Shown here piece after piece: positions 1-10,775 of a stretch of 64,000 nucleotides of DNA; positions within the stretch are counted from its first letter, which is position 1; every line of letters begins with the position of its first letter. Source of the DNA: Paramacrobiotus metropolitanus (Eukaryota > Tardigrada > Eutardigrada > Parachela > Macrobiotidae); NCBI RefSeq assembly GCF_019649055.1, contig NW_026570462.1, positions 1 through 64,000 of the forward strand, given 5' to 3'. The position numbers were made by a program, and so were the translations under genes. The notes beneath the pieces were generated by a model that saw only the letters and a program-made list of their open reading frames with translations, searched no databases and was not told the origin of the DNA.

Positions 1-462
1 TACCCACTGGAATCGGGGCCTGTGGCTTTGCCGGCTCAGCTGGTGTTGCTTTGCTTTCTGTGGGCTTCTTTGTTCGCTGCCCTTTCTTATCAGTTTCTTT
101 TGGGCTTATCGTCGGTGATCTTGCTCTTTTCCTCTTCGTGGTGCCGCTGGATGGTTCTGTAACCGAACTGTACGTCCACGTCCACATCCTCTGGTCAAGG
201 CTGGCCCGTGACCTTTCTGCTCGTTCCGTTAATTCGGCATCAATCTTCTCTTTGTTGCCAAAGGTCCTCGTCCGTCATTTCATCAACGGGGCATCTTCAG
301 CTCTGGTTTAGATGGTCCCGCGACGCTGGTAGGATGCATCTGTCTTGTTTCCGGGAACACTTTAAGATACCTAGGATCTTTCGACGTCGAGCCATGGCCT
401 ACCATTTAGCGACGGGTGAAATTGCCACATCGCAACTTTATCGCGTATTCCTGCGCTCTTTT

Positions 463-651
463 TCAATCCTGTTTGTCTTTTCCAGGGCGATATGGCATGG
501 TTTGATAACGGCTTCCAGGCTGATCAACTTTCCATACGCGTGCTTTCGTCTTCCAACTCGCATGTGATTCTATAAAGTTCGCGGCATTTTCGATTAAGTC
601 TCGGATAGCTTCCGTCGTTTCCGTCAGTTTGTCCTCCTTATTCGGAATCAT
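463..651 (-). CDS. small ORF in the 3' part of E1, unrecognised
   Basis: A 62-residue frame rich in charged residues, past the integrase of E1. Its helical stretch followed by basic and tyrosine-rich sequence loosely resembles the middle of the 848-residue downstream ORF of E2, so it could be a decayed fragment of the same accessory protein. That resemblance is by eye and weak. Bases 1-462 hold no frame I can support. Confidence 0.25.
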   Translation of the reverse strand: MIPNKEDKLTETTEAIRDLIENAANFIESHASWKTKARVWKVDQPGSRYQTMPYRPGKDKQD

Positions 652-849
652 ATTTAAGCACGTCGTCTTCTCTCAAATCAAAGGAAGCTTCGGTGCGTAT
701 GCGTGTGAAGGTTCACCTGGGGGCGTAAGCCGTGAACCATCTAGTCCAGTCTCGTCAAGTTTGGACCCAGTGACGGTAGAATGCCTCTCGGTCGCCTTCC
801 TCTGTGTGAATTACGATGAGGCGCTGCGCTCCCAGTTGCTGCGGTGTTC

Positions 850-1200
850 TCATGCGAGGCGCTCGATATCCGACAGTGACAAGCCTCCCGTCTCCGGAAA
901 AGGCGGTAATATCGGAGATGACCTTTGTGATCGTGGGTGGATCATTCCGCTGAATCCCATGTCCCGTAAATCGATTCGGTGGGTCTGTTGCGGTGGCGGC
1001 ATCAGCATTCTTGCCGGTCCCATTATCACCCGATGGTCCGCCGGTGGGGTATACGATCCTGGATACGGTTGATAAGGGGCGCCCGTTGCTTGTCCCGAAT
1101 ACTGGGTTCCGGCAGGTGAGCCGTGGTGCACCCAGTTAACCGTGTCCTGATAACTCGTCTGCTGTCCTGGATCGTGATACATAATATCCCTGGCCGCCAT
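850..1200 (-). CDS. proline/tyrosine-rich accessory ORF of E1
   Basis: A 116-codon frame with an ATG at 1200 and a stop at 850. The protein is rich in Pro, Tyr, Gln and Gly in its first half, resembling in composition the Q/P/Y-rich N-terminal third of the E2 downstream ORF at 40368-42914. No signal peptide, membrane segment or zinc motif is visible. It sits about 1 kb downstream of the integrase end in E1 sense. It may be the N-terminal exon or fragment of a larger broken accessory ORF. Function unknown. Confidence 0.35.
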   Translation of the reverse strand: MAARDIMYHDPGQQTSYQDTVNWVHHGSPAGTQYSGQATGAPYQPYPGSYTPPADHRVIMGPARMLMPPPQQTHRIDLRDMGFSGMIHPRSQRSSPILPPFPETGGLSLSDIERLA

Positions 1201-1535
1201 AGTAACCTCCTTGACTTGTTCGGTTCATTCTGAGCCGTTCCACTGACGACGTCGATCCTTCACCATATGAGGTGTCATAACCGTATTCACCTTCCATTCT
1301 TATAGGTAGGTGTTTGCTTGTTGGGTTTCCGATACTTTCAGGTCTGAATTATCCGAGTTTTGTCGTTCCAATCTGTCCATTAACTGTGCTTACCTTCTAT
1401 AAAACGAAACAATAAAGGTTAACTTTTGCACAGTGGTGACCTTTTTTTTGCCTTCCAGCTCCTATTTTTTTAATTAGTGTGACCCCTTATTTATGTCTAT
1501 GTGGTTATTTGTTCTCTCGTCCTTTAGTTATCCGA

Positions 1536-2160
1536 TCAAAGTTCTTTCTCGGCTGCATCCTCAGGTTCGCCTTTTTGGGTCAATAAGTCCGTAGGGGTCG
1601 GTTTCTTTTTCTTCTGTTTGGCTTTCCGCTCGTTAATTGCTTTCGCTATATCACGGCCCAATTGTTCAGCTTTTGATTTGACCGCTTCTATCTCCTCTTC
1701 TCTCGTTTTTGTGAGGTCATTCTCATTACCGGTAACAGTGCGTGGTTCGAAAAAATTCGGGTCACGCTCTGACATCTCAGCGTCCGTACGCTGTTTCGAA
1801 AGGTCATCCTTATCTTCGGTAGCAGTGCGTGGTTCGAAAAAGTTGTTGCAGGTCCTTTTGAGTACGCTCTGGTACTTTAGAAGTCGGTTCGTTGTCTTGT
1901 TCCAGTGACCTTTCTGCCAAATTACCAGCCTCCGCGTTCAACTTGATTGTGACTGCTGTTTCGAAATCCTTATCCTCTTTCTTCTTTCTTCCTCTTTTCT
2001 TTGAGTTTGTTTCTTTCCATTTCAGGTAGCGGAGGTGGTTCGAAAAAGGTTCTTTTGAGGAGTATGCTCTGCGCCCTTATCCACTTTCCTTTCAGGTAGC
2101 AGAGGTGGTTCGAAAAATTGATTGGTACCATTTTTCGAAGCAAGCTCGGCTTCTCCATTC
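1536..2160 (-). pseudogene. broken accessory frame of E1 with repeated FFEP motifs
   Basis: Two overlapping frames (1536-1775 and 1970-2158) encode charged, Lys/Glu-rich sequence with the short motif FFEPR or FFEPP. The same motif recurs in the pol linker at 7740-7850. Frames are interrupted by small indels. It lies directly after the integrase C-terminus, where E2 has its extra ORFs. No known domain. Confidence 0.3.
1740..2118 (-). repeat. recurrent GTGGTTCGAAAAA word (four copies here, two more at 7.75-7.85 kb)
   Basis: On the plus strand GTGGTTCGAAAA follows GGTAGCAG or GGTAACAG at about 1742, 1829, 2037 and 2104, and again near 7753 and 7841. In E1 sense it encodes FFEPR or FFEPP. The DNA word is more constant than its surroundings. 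The core GGTTCGA equals the start of a Pol III B box, but the terminal C residues of a full B box are missing. Confidence 0.6.
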
Positions 2161-2214
2161 TTTTCGTTCAACGTTCGTTGCGAATCTTTCTCGTCGGGTA
2201 ATGGCGGATGCCAC

Positions 2215-3651
2215 GGCTTTAACCGATCAATGAAACCACTTTAGATCCGCTTCCTTCTTCGGATTCTGCTCGATGACCTCCGCTTCGTTTGTTCGCGGGA
2301 AGCTAAGAATTTTCCACACTTTATCGTACTTCGACTTGAAATCCGACTGGTTTCTTTTCCTTGTTTAGTATCTTTTGGAAGTCGTATAAGTACCAAATCG
2401 CCCACTTTGAAATTCGGCTCGATTTCTTCTTATTATAAATTTCCGCATTTTCTCATATGCGTCTTTGATGTTACATCTCGCCACTTCTTCGGCAAAGGTC
2501 AAGTTCTTTTTCATGGTCTCCACCCATTCGTCTGGAGTTCCGTAATCATCGGGTATATTCGTTTTGTAACCACATCTTCCGGCATTGTCATTTCTCTGCC
2601 GTGTAGCATATAGTATGCTGAATATCCCGTTGTGGCGTGCACGACTCTGTTCATCGCCGAAATAACATATGGGAGATACTTGTTAAACTTTCGCTCATTT
2701 CCGCTTTAGGTATTGCGCCAAGCCATCAGCAATCGTCTGCATCTGTCTCTCCACTTGGCCTTGACCTTCTGGGTGATACGCCGTTCCAAATGTGTGTTTA
2801 ATTTTAAACACATTGGTGACCTTTGCCAATACTTCAGCTGTAAAGTGTCGTCCGCGATCCGTATGCAGGATGTGCGGTGCTCCGTGTACCAATATCACGT
2901 GCTTCACGAACACTTTAGCGAATTCTTTAGCCGTTGCTGTCTTCATCGGTACCGCGATCACGTATTTCGTCAGTTGGTCGATAAATACCGCTATGTACTT
3001 GTATCCACGTTTCTTCGTCGGTAACAAAGGTCCTTTCAAGTCAGCATATACTCGGAAGAACGGATGTCCACTTTAATCTCTTGCAATTTTCCAGGTGGAC
3101 ATTTCCTCGGTGTTTTACGGAACTGACATCCTTGACAGGCGAGTATGTAATTCTTCACGTCTGTACTCATCCTGTCCCAGTAATATCGGAGTCTTATTGC
3201 TGACAATGTTTTCTCAAATCCCAGATGTCCGCTGCTTTCTCGTCGTGCAGTGCGTGGATTATTGCTCTTCGCATTGACAACGGTACAACATATGACCTTT
3301 CAAGTTTTCCATTTTATCCTTTACTCGGTATAATATACCATTCCATAACTGGTAATGCACTTCAAATTTCGATCTTGTTTCCGCGTCTGGTAGGTGTTCC
3401 AATTCGTCTATGATCATTGCCAGATGGGGATCTTTCAACTGTTTATTCCGCAATTGCAAGTTTGAGTCATCAACCTCTTCTTCGTCACCTTGCAGGTTGA
3501 CAATGCGAACTGTCGCTGTACTGAGTTCATTCCAATCCTTGATGACCTTGCATCGTGGTAACGGTTTATACCGCTTTTCGCCTGTTTTGGGAATCTCAAC
3601 AGTTTGATTGGGCATTCGTTCAACGCTTGTGCCACTTTGTCCGTTTCCCAA
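2215..3651 (-). pseudogene. E1 integrase, frameshifted
   Basis: Fragments give a gypsy integrase: the segment before the zinc finger (3259-3651), then an HHCC finger readable in another frame around 3120-3260 (HALHDE, then CxxC), then the catalytic core at 2695-3039 with LHTDRGRHF (second Asp) and VERQMQT (catalytic Glu). The C-terminal part can be followed to about 2215 by similarity to the E2 integrase. At least three frame changes are needed, each consistent with one missing or extra base; one lies in a short G run near 3232. It should catalyse integration of E1 cDNA if the breaks are assembly errors. Residues around KVTNV in the core carry the element's AAAGGTCAC word. Confidence 0.75.
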
Positions 3652-3792
3652 AGGTCATCTCTATTCTCCGCTCTATCATCAAGTCCCGTGACCTTTCCAT
3701 TCTGCATTTGAGATTCCGCGTCAAGTCCGGTGACCTTTAAGTCACTAACGGCGGGCAACCAGCTTCTCACTCGGTTCACTTTTGCTTCGTTT

Positions 3793-4490
3793 TCAGCCGA
3801 CTCGTTCGCCGTAGCTGAAGTGACCTTTAATCGTTCTCCTCTGTTCCACCATCTGCAGGAACAGCTGTCCAACAGTCAATTGCCGGTTCCTTCGTATCAA
3901 ACTCCTTCTTGTAATCCTCGAAATTCGGAATCTCGTCAAATTCTTCTTCGTGACACGTCGGACCTTCAATTGGCGCTCTTGATAACGCGTCCGCGTTGTC
4001 ACAATATTTTCCGGTTTGTATTCGATTTTAAATTGGTGACCTTGTAATGCCATTGCCCATCTTGTCAGGCGTGGGTTCATTCCGACTTTATTCGTCTCTG
4101 ACCTTAACAAATTGGTGAGCGCCTGATGATCCGTCCTTACGGTGAATTCAGCATAATCAATGTACGGCTTGAATTTTCTGACAGCAAACACGACTGCCAG
4201 ACATTCCCATTCTGTTACACCGTAATTCTTCTCCGCTCCATGTAGGACACGACTGGCGTACGCGATCGGATGTCCATCTTGTGACAGTACGGCTCCGATT
4301 CCTCTTTGCTCGCGTCGCATTCAATAACGGTCGGTTTCGCGGGGTCAAACTTTGCCAGTACTGGACCTTCACACAACAACTTCTTCAAACTATTGAACTC
4401 TTCTTCATGTACTGCAGTCCAGTCCTTTTTCACGTGTTTATCTTGTCTCAGCAACTCATACAAGTGGCAAGTCTTCTGTGCGTATCCCAT
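3793..4490 (-). pseudogene. E1 RNase H domain, frameshifted
   Basis: Two frames (4215-4490 and 3793-4320) together cover the RT connection and RNase H: FDPAKPTVIECDAS (first catalytic Asp), then in the next frame GIGAVLSQDGHPIAYASR, a WECLAVVFA segment (catalytic Glu) and RTDHQALTNLL. One frame change near 4300 separates the first Asp from the rest. The protein would degrade the RNA strand during reverse transcription. The tail near 3800-3960 is Arg/Thr-rich and may be out of frame. Confidence 0.75.
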
Positions 4491-5277
4491 TATGAACTTG
4501 CGATAATAATTCGCCAGTCAAGGAATGACCTTAACTGCCTTTCTGTTTGAGGCCGTTTGAACTCTGAGACCGCGGTGACCTTTTCGGGTCCATACGAATT
4601 CCGTCTTCGCTGAGTATATGACCCAGAAATCCCATTTGTCTCATTCAAATTCGCATTTCGTTGGCTTAATCGTGAATCCCTTCCACCAGACTCATTAAAA
4701 CATTTCGCAGATTCTGCATGAAAATTTCCCAAGTTTTTCCGGCGAAGATCACGTCGTCGATATACCCGAAAACGCAACCCTTTCTTTTCGCTTTCGAGAA
4801 TACTTTATCCATACACAATTGAAATGTTGCTGGTCCGTTGCAAACTCCAAATGGCATTCTTTTAAACCGATACATTCCATCTTGTGTTACAAAGGTCGTC
4901 TTATTGATTGACGCTGGGTCCATTGGTATCTGCCAGAATCCACTTTGTAAATCCATTTTTCCGTAATATTTGTTGCCTGCGCATGCGTCGAGCAACTCAT
5001 CCGGATTTGGTAACGGGTAATTATTCTTTCTCGTTAACTTGTTAAGCATGATGTAATTGACGCAAAATCTTGTTCCCATTGTTCCGTCGCCGTTTTTCTT
5101 TACTGCCAATACGACTGGGAAACTCCACTCGGCGTCTGACGGTTCAATTACATCTTGTGCCAACATCTCTTCGATATGCTTTGTTATAAACTCGCGGCCT
5201 GTCCAACTCGTTCTGGCCGGGTTACATTTTACTGGTTTCGCATCTCCCGTATCAATTACGTGGGTGACCCCTTTCAC
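4490..5277 (-). pseudogene. E1 reverse transcriptase, frameshifted at its C-terminal side
   Basis: The frame 4666-5277 carries the gypsy RT fingers and palm: RFCVNYIMLNKLT, YPLPNPDELLDA, KMDLQSGFWQIPMD, RMPFGVCNGPATFQ and the catalytic FGYIDD box near residue 165. It ends early at 4666. The thumb continues in another frame (4490-4777) with PEKVTAVSEF and RQLRSFL. The break is about one base. The IDD variant of the YxDD box is usual for Ty3/gypsy. Upstream, PVKCNPARTSW aligns with the same place in E2 and E3. Confidence 0.85.
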
Positions 5278-5399
5278 ATCTCCATACGGTTTCCTTGATG
5301 TGGGTAAGACTTTCCAGAATTCCCAAAACGCGTTGTACGTCGTTTTTCTGCTCTTAAGGTAAGGTCAGGTCCCAATTTCAGGTTTTCGATTATCTTTTA

Positions 5400-6400
5400 A
5401 GTTCAGCTTTCGTTGTCTCATCCACCTCAGGGTCTTCGAGTACGTTCTTTACTGTCCCTGCGTTGACCTTTACATTCTCCATATGTTCATACGGCTCAAC
5501 GTAGCCGAAGCTGATTTTCTTCACGATTCGGTATTTGCTACTATGATTTGCGATGACGATTTCGAAGTATTTTCCCTGTGGTCCGTCACTCCTGCCAACG
5601 GTTGCACTTCAGTTTCCACTTGTGGGACCGGTGTAAACATCAGCTTGTTTTGAGCCGGTGCATATTTTCCCATCTTGACCTTTACGCGTGTGCAATTTGA
5701 CGGTTTCAACTTGATTCGTTGGTCACTGTAGACTTTGATCACGTCTTTGGACATTCTGGCTTTTTCCACTTTCAATCTTCTGACTTTAATATCCTTTTCT
5801 TTTTCTTCATCCACTTCGTCATCCTCATCCAAGTCCATTAAATCCTCTTGCTCCGAAAGGTCGCTGACACCTGAATCTTCCGAAGTTGTTGAGTTATCAC
5901 TTGAACTCGTCCACTCTGAATCCGAATTACTGCTCTCATATTCCTGTGCAGTGGCTTGACCTTTGTCAGCCTTTTCAAGTGGGCGCTCATCAACTCCTTC
6001 GTCTTCCGATGAAAGGTCACTTTCATTTTCCCGCGAATCGCTAAGTTTTTCGCTTTCGAATTTTTTGAGCAGAGGTTTGTCCCTTCTTTTGCCTTTCGCC
6101 CGTTTCGTGCGGCGACTCTTGGTGACTCCTTGCTACCCGAATTCTCGTTGGTGACCTTTCTGATTGGTCGGAGTTTGACCTTTCTTCGTCCGATTTTGAC
6201 TTTTCCAGTTCATTTATTTCTTCGCGGCTCGTTAATGGCTTTTCGGTCAACTCGACCGGCGGACATTCCTCACCGTTATCGAGTGACCTTTCCCCGTTTT
6301 TTGCCTCAGTTACTGGGTTTTGTTGTTCGTTCGATATCCTTTCAACTTCCTCTTTGAACCTTTTCCACATTTCACCTCTGTCCGTTAACATTTGCGCAAT
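5400..6400 (-). pseudogene. E1 pol linker and beta-rich domain before RT, broken
   Basis: Frames 6041-6391 and 5521-5838 are acidic and Ser/Glu-rich, then give a short beta-type segment (VIKVYSDQRIKLKPSN...). E2 and E3 have a similar segment immediately before RT that looks like a dUTPase-like beta-barrel module. About 100 bases between frames cannot be read in one frame. Role unknown. Confidence 0.45.
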
Positions 6401-6450
6401 ATCGAAAGCCGACTTTGAACTTTCTTCTGTTTCATTCGATTGTCCTTCGG

Positions 6451-8451
6451 CTATCTCTTTAACTGGTTCCTCTTTCTCTGCTTCTTTGACCTCCCTTTAT
6501 TGGTTTCATCCTGTTGAACTGTTTCGTAACCTTTAGGTCGTTTAGGACCAACGAAAATGCAGTTTGCCATCAGTTCTTCGGTGACCCATTCATCATTCGG
6601 AATCGTTTCATACATGCACCATGTATCGCCACCTCGTTCTGGGTAGTCCACTCCATCTGGATCTGGTGCAAAGGTCACCTTTTTCTTTTGCATTAATCCC
6701 GGTAACCTTCTTTTCCGGGTTACCTGTAGTTCTCGCATTTCTTTTACGTCAAATTTGGGGATTTCTTCCTCGAATTTCTTCCAATATTTCTCGAATGCTT
6801 TTTCGTTTCCTTCTTTTAACGCGTTGTAGTACACTTCAAGTGATTCGTAGACAGGTGTACCGAGTCCTGCTGGGAAGATGATCGTTCTCCCCTCGCCTTT
6901 ATACATGTGGTTCACACGGAAGTCCCAGAAAAGGTCAACTCTCGCTTCTTCCCACATTTCTCCTTCCTCGGTCATTTCTTCTATCTCTCGTTCAAATCTC
7001 TTTTCCGTTGCTACCGGATCGAGAGGATCTTGGATTCCTTTCTCGACACGTTGCAACCAATGGTTTAGCCATCTGCCTCTTCCAATTATAAAACTTTCTA
7101 CACATGACAACCACGTTCGATATCTATTCCAGTGATACCGTTCGATATGTGGTTTCCACATTTCGTTTGTCCGCATGATGCTTTTCGCTTTCTTTTGGGC
7201 ATGACCTTTAAGGTCTGCTAATGCGGCATTACATCTTGGCCATTCTGAAGGGTCATCTTGAGAGGCATTTTCACAACACTCCGCGCATTCCCATTGTCGT
7301 TGCACTCTGCACGGATCCTCAAAGTAACCGTGGTGACAACTCCCGGCTCGTTCTTCTGGAGTTAATGTCCTTTGACTCGCTTCAGGTTTAACCTGTTCCT
7401 GTACTGTGGTATCTTCCTCACATTCGATTGGAGTCACGCTTTTATCCTCAGAGGATATTTCAATGACCTCTGGTTCTTTTTCTGTTCGGTGACCTTTCAA
7501 TTGTTCGAGTGCCTTGTCGCGGATTTCGCTTGTAAACATCTGTTCCTCTTCAACTATTCGTTTCAAAACTCGTAACCTTTCACTCTTTTTATCCTTCCCC
7601 ACTTTAGCCGTCTTTATTTCCAGTGCCTCTGGTACTGGGATAGGCTTTGCCCACTCCATGTCTGGCACAAGAGATTGTTTCGCTGCAACTGCCGCTTCTT
7701 TCTGTGTGGCAATTATCTCTTCAAGCGTTGGTGACCTTTCGGTAGCAGGTCGTGGTTCGAAAAAGGGTTCCTTTTGAGAGTCACGTTCTGTTACTTCCTC
7801 TTTGGCTTTATCTGGTAGCCTTTCATTTTGGGTAGCAGATCGTGGTTCGAAAAGGTTCGAAGTACGCTCTGGTTCCAAGTTCTCAGCTGTCGCTGGTGAC
7901 CTTTCGTCTTCCTTTCCCAGTGCCTCTGGTACTGGGATAACTTTTTCGACACATTCTTTTTCTGTGGCTCCTTGTTCACGGTCATCTGCGATCATACTTC
8001 TCCCGTCCGGGAGAAATATGATCGCCTCATCCATGTCTGGCGCGAGCGGTTCCTTTTTCCTTTCGTTGACTTTTTTGACATTTACGCTTTCGCTTTTCTT
8101 ATCCGGTGCCTCTGGTACCGGGATTATCCGTTGGCTAATCTCGTTCTGCTGCACTCTCGTCATTCCCGGTGCCTCTGGTACTGGGATGACCTTCTCTCTT
8201 CCCTTTTGTGTCAGCATTGTCCGGTTTAACGTGTTTTCGATCTCCTGCTGAATCATTTGCAACTGCTCAAATGGTGACAATTCTTTTCGCGTCCTCTTTT
8301 TCTTTTCGTTTCCCGGTGCCTCTGGTACTGGGATTAGCGTTTTATTAGCAGTTTGAACATTTTCCTGTTTTACAAGTTCGGTGACCTTTCCGACTTGAAC
8401 TTTGGCGACTGGTTTGGGGTCATCTTCTTTTCTTCTTCCCTTCGTTATCCA
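6451..8451 (-). CDS. E1 pol linker ORF between protease and RT
   Basis: An open frame of about 660 codons that overlaps the end of the protease frame (stop at 8420) by about 30 bases in the +1 phase, so a single base separates it from the protease reading frame. The protein is Glu/Lys-rich with a Cys/His patch in the middle (CHHGYFEDPC ... CAECCE), four copies of an IPVPEA peptide plus one just upstream in the same frame, and two FFEPR motifs. Many ERSP and KGH tripeptides come from the AAAGGTCAC word. No enzyme motif is visible. It may be a cleaved spacer or a structural protein. Confidence 0.6.
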   Translation of the reverse strand, partial: WITKGRRKEDDPKPVAKVQVGKVTELVKQENVQTANKTLIPVPEAPGNEKKKRTRKELSPFEQLQMIQQEIENTLNRTMLTQKGREKVIPVPEAPGMTRVQQNEISQRIIPVPEAPDKKSESVNVKKVNERKKEPLAPDMDEAIIFLPDGRSMIADDREQGATEKECVEKVIPVPEALGKEDERSPATAENLEPERTSNLFEPRSATQNERLPDKAKEEVTERDSQKEPFFEPRPATERSPTLEEIIATQKEAAVAAKQSLVPDMEWAKPIPVPEALEIKTAKVGKDKKSERLRVLKRIVEEEQMFTSEIRDKALEQLKGHRTEKEPEVIEISSEDKSVTPIECEEDTTVQEQVKPEASQRTLTPEERAGSCHHGYFEDPCRVQRQWECAECCENASQDDPSEWPRCNAALADLKGHAQKKAKSIMRTNEMWKPHIERYHWNRYRTWLSCVESFIIGRGRWLNHWLQRVEKGIQDPLDPVATEKRFEREIEEMTEEGEMWEEARVDLFWDFRVNHMYKGEGRTIIFPAGLGTPVYESLEVYYNALKEGNEKAFEKYWKKFEEEIPKFDVKEMRELQVTRKRRLPGLMQKKKVTFAPDPDGVDYPERGGDTWCMYETIPNDEWVTEELMANCIFVGPKRPKGYETVQQDETNKGRSKKQRKRNQLKR
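7618..8333 (-). repeat. five-copy hairpin family with loop ACCAGAGGC, encoding IPVPEA
   Basis: Copies at 7618-7640, 7915-7937, 8103-8121, 8164-8186 and 8311-8333. Each has a 9-nt loop (ACCAGAGGC in sense) between two arms of 5-7 bp. Arms are CCCAGT with ACTGGG in the 7.9-kb copy and CCGGT with ACCGG in the 8.1-kb copy, so both sides change together. The two copies near 8.17 and 8.32 kb have one A-C mismatch in sense. The same peptide and loop occur in E3 at 58.4 and 58.6 kb, with arms CCCGAT and ATCGGG. Confidence 0.75.
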
Positions 8452-10775
8452 TCAGTACGAACTTCTTCTCTAAGTCGAATCCCAATAACACCTGTACGTC
8501 GTCGCACTTCGGTCGGACGTAGAATGAATGTTCGCTAGTCTTTTTTCTTAAGGTCACTGGTGCTACACAGTAATGCGTCACCAGGAATCCTGACGTCCCG
8601 CTAATTCCATTTATTTTCACCAATCTGTCTGGTGGTAATGGGAGCATGTGGAGTCCATTCTTCTCGCAAAACGGTTTGCTGATCAGCAACGTCTCAGCGC
8701 CGGTGTCCAACATTGCGTTGACCTTTATGTCTCCCACTTTCACTTCGTGTGTGTACGCTTCAATTCTCTTGGGCAGTTTTCCATTTTGAATCTTCAAAGT
8801 GTGAATCTTACATTTCACAGGAATGAGCGATACTGGTCCCGGATCCATATCGGGAAGCACTTGTCCTTTTGCTGGAGTGCTATGACCTTTCAATATCTCG
8901 CTCAACTTATCAATCCTGTGTGGGACGTCAGTTCGAACATCGTAATATTTTCGCGGCTTTGTCTTTTCCGATTGCTTCTCTGGAGCCATTTTACCACTGG
9001 TGGCCTTTTGCACATTCCGCACTTGCTCATTTGCTTTTGTGCTGTGCACGTGACCTTTAGTCACTTCATTTATCGTCTGATGGATTAATTCCTCTTTACG
9101 GTTTTCATTTCGCTTATCTTGCATCTTCTCAATAACTTTGCTTGTTATTTGGTCAGCTTGTTTCAGTTCATCTGCTTCGCTGTCTTTCATCTCATCTGGT
9201 GACCTTTCATATGTAACCATGTCATATCCTTTTCCGGTCATCCATTCGATCACCTTCGCGGACACTTCATTGTTCGTTTTCGTTTGATCAATTTGCGAGG
9301 ACATCCCGTCTGTTCGGGCTGGTGACTTGTCATTGGCATCCTTTTGCAGTGCCTCCGATAAGTCCCGTGACCTTTCAACTGTGCCACTCTGTTGCATTTG
9401 CGCCATTTCATTTGACCTTCCTTTCTGTTCATTTTGCGCTAAGTCCTGTGACCTTTCGTTGCGCTTCATGACAAATCCGCCGTTTGTCAGCTTTTGTATA
9501 GGGACTTTTTCTCCATAATTCGGCGGTTTATCCTGTGGCGGAGCATTACGTGAATGATTCCAGTCAGCGCATGTCTTCTTATATTCCTCTGCGTTGAATG
9601 CTGGGACTGGGTTCGGTGACCCCTGCGCTGGTTTCCCGGTAACCAACTCTTCCAGTCGCTTTCTTTCACATTGCGTTCGCAACTGTTGCATGTCCCAGTA
9701 ATCCTCCTGTGACATTCCCGCTTTCTGCTTCGCTTTTGGCGTTACGGGTATCCACATCCCGTGATTGCCGTTCGGTCTGTAGGCCACTTTTTGCCACTTC
9801 TCCTTCTGTTGTAGTGTTACTGCGTCCACAAGTGAGTCGTCGGAGTTCTGTGCCATTTCCTTATTCTTTTGCTGCGCTGTTCGCAGTGTCAAGTCTGTTT
9901 CTTGACCTTTTAACACGACGCTGTCGCCGTGACCTTTTGCATTCGCACTCGCTCCTTGACCTTTAACTTGGGCTTTTCCAACAGAAGGTGACCTTTCATC
10001 TATACTAATAACGTTGATATTCTGCTTAATCCATTCTTGCCTTATTCGCTTCTCTTCTTCGTGTTCTGAACAATTCCAAAACTTTGGCTTTGGCTCCCCG
10101 TAACAATCGCAACTTGGCTCCTTCGCCTTATCGTTTTCTGCCAAAAATTTCCGGAATTTCGCGTGTTGCTCATTTTCCTCTTGCGCAGTATCGTTCTGCG
10201 GTGGTGAATTTTGGTCTTTCGATTTGCCATTTATCTGTTTCCGAAACCATTCGTGGTGCATTTCCACTTCTTCTGCGGTTTCGGTTTGCGGTTTCTTTTG
10301 GTTTAACAGCGCTTGTCGAATCTTGGCATTACGTAATGCACGACGTTCAGCTAACACTTTCTCGCTGCAATACGGTGACCTTTCATTTTGCTGCACTTTT
10401 TGCAGTGTCGCGCTACCGTCACGACAATTCCCACTCGCAGTACCATTCTGCGGTGACCTTTGGTCCCGTTGCACGTTTCCACTCGCAGTACCATTCTGCG
10501 GTGACCTTTGGTTCTGTGACGGTATCCCCATAACCGTTCCATTTCCTTTTTGTGATGACGGCATCCATATAGCCGTCTCTCTTTGCTGTGGCGGCATCCA
10601 TCTAGCCGTTTCTTGTGGTTGCGGCATCCATATAGCCGGTCCATTTTGCTTTTTCGCTAACGGCATCCATATAGCCGTTGCAGTGGTCACATTCACTGCA
10701 GTACCATTCTGCAGTGGTGACCTTTCCCTTTTATCCGGTGGTTTAGGGTCGGGACGATCAGTAGGCTCACCGGTG
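8420..10775 (-). CDS. E1 pol frame start: repeat-rich region and aspartic protease
   Basis: This frame has no ATG at its beginning. It is open from inside the gag stop-codon hairpin (about 10775) and lies in the -1 phase relative to gag, so it is expected as a Gag-Pol fusion. The N-terminal part holds five AIWMP/MGIP-like repeats, long Gln/Lys/Glu-rich sequence and dozens of RSP, KGH and KVT tripeptides. The C-terminal 150 residues are a retropepsin: MLDTGAETLLIS (catalytic Asp, near plus-strand 8705), then a flap-like segment and VLLGFD before the stop at 8420. The protease would process the polyprotein. Confidence 0.85.
9744..10677 (-). repeat. six-copy hairpin family with covarying stem, encoding (I/M)W(M/I)P
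   Basis: Plus-strand copies: 9744-9762 (arms ACGGG, CCCGT), 10519-10537 (ACGGT, ACCGT), 10557-10577 (GACGGC, GCCGTC), 10589-10607 (GCGGC, GCCGT), 10620-10636 (CGGC, GCCG) and 10657-10677 (AACGGC, GCCGTT). The loop is 9 nt, ATCCATATA or a close variant. The innermost pair is C-G, T-A or G-C in different copies, and the outermost pair is G-C or A-T, so pairing is kept while sequence changes. Confidence 0.75.

Noticed and set aside
8420-8452. Programmed +1 frameshift after the E1 protease
   Set aside because: The overlap is only about 30 bases of A/G-rich sequence with no known +1 signal. An indel explains it as well.
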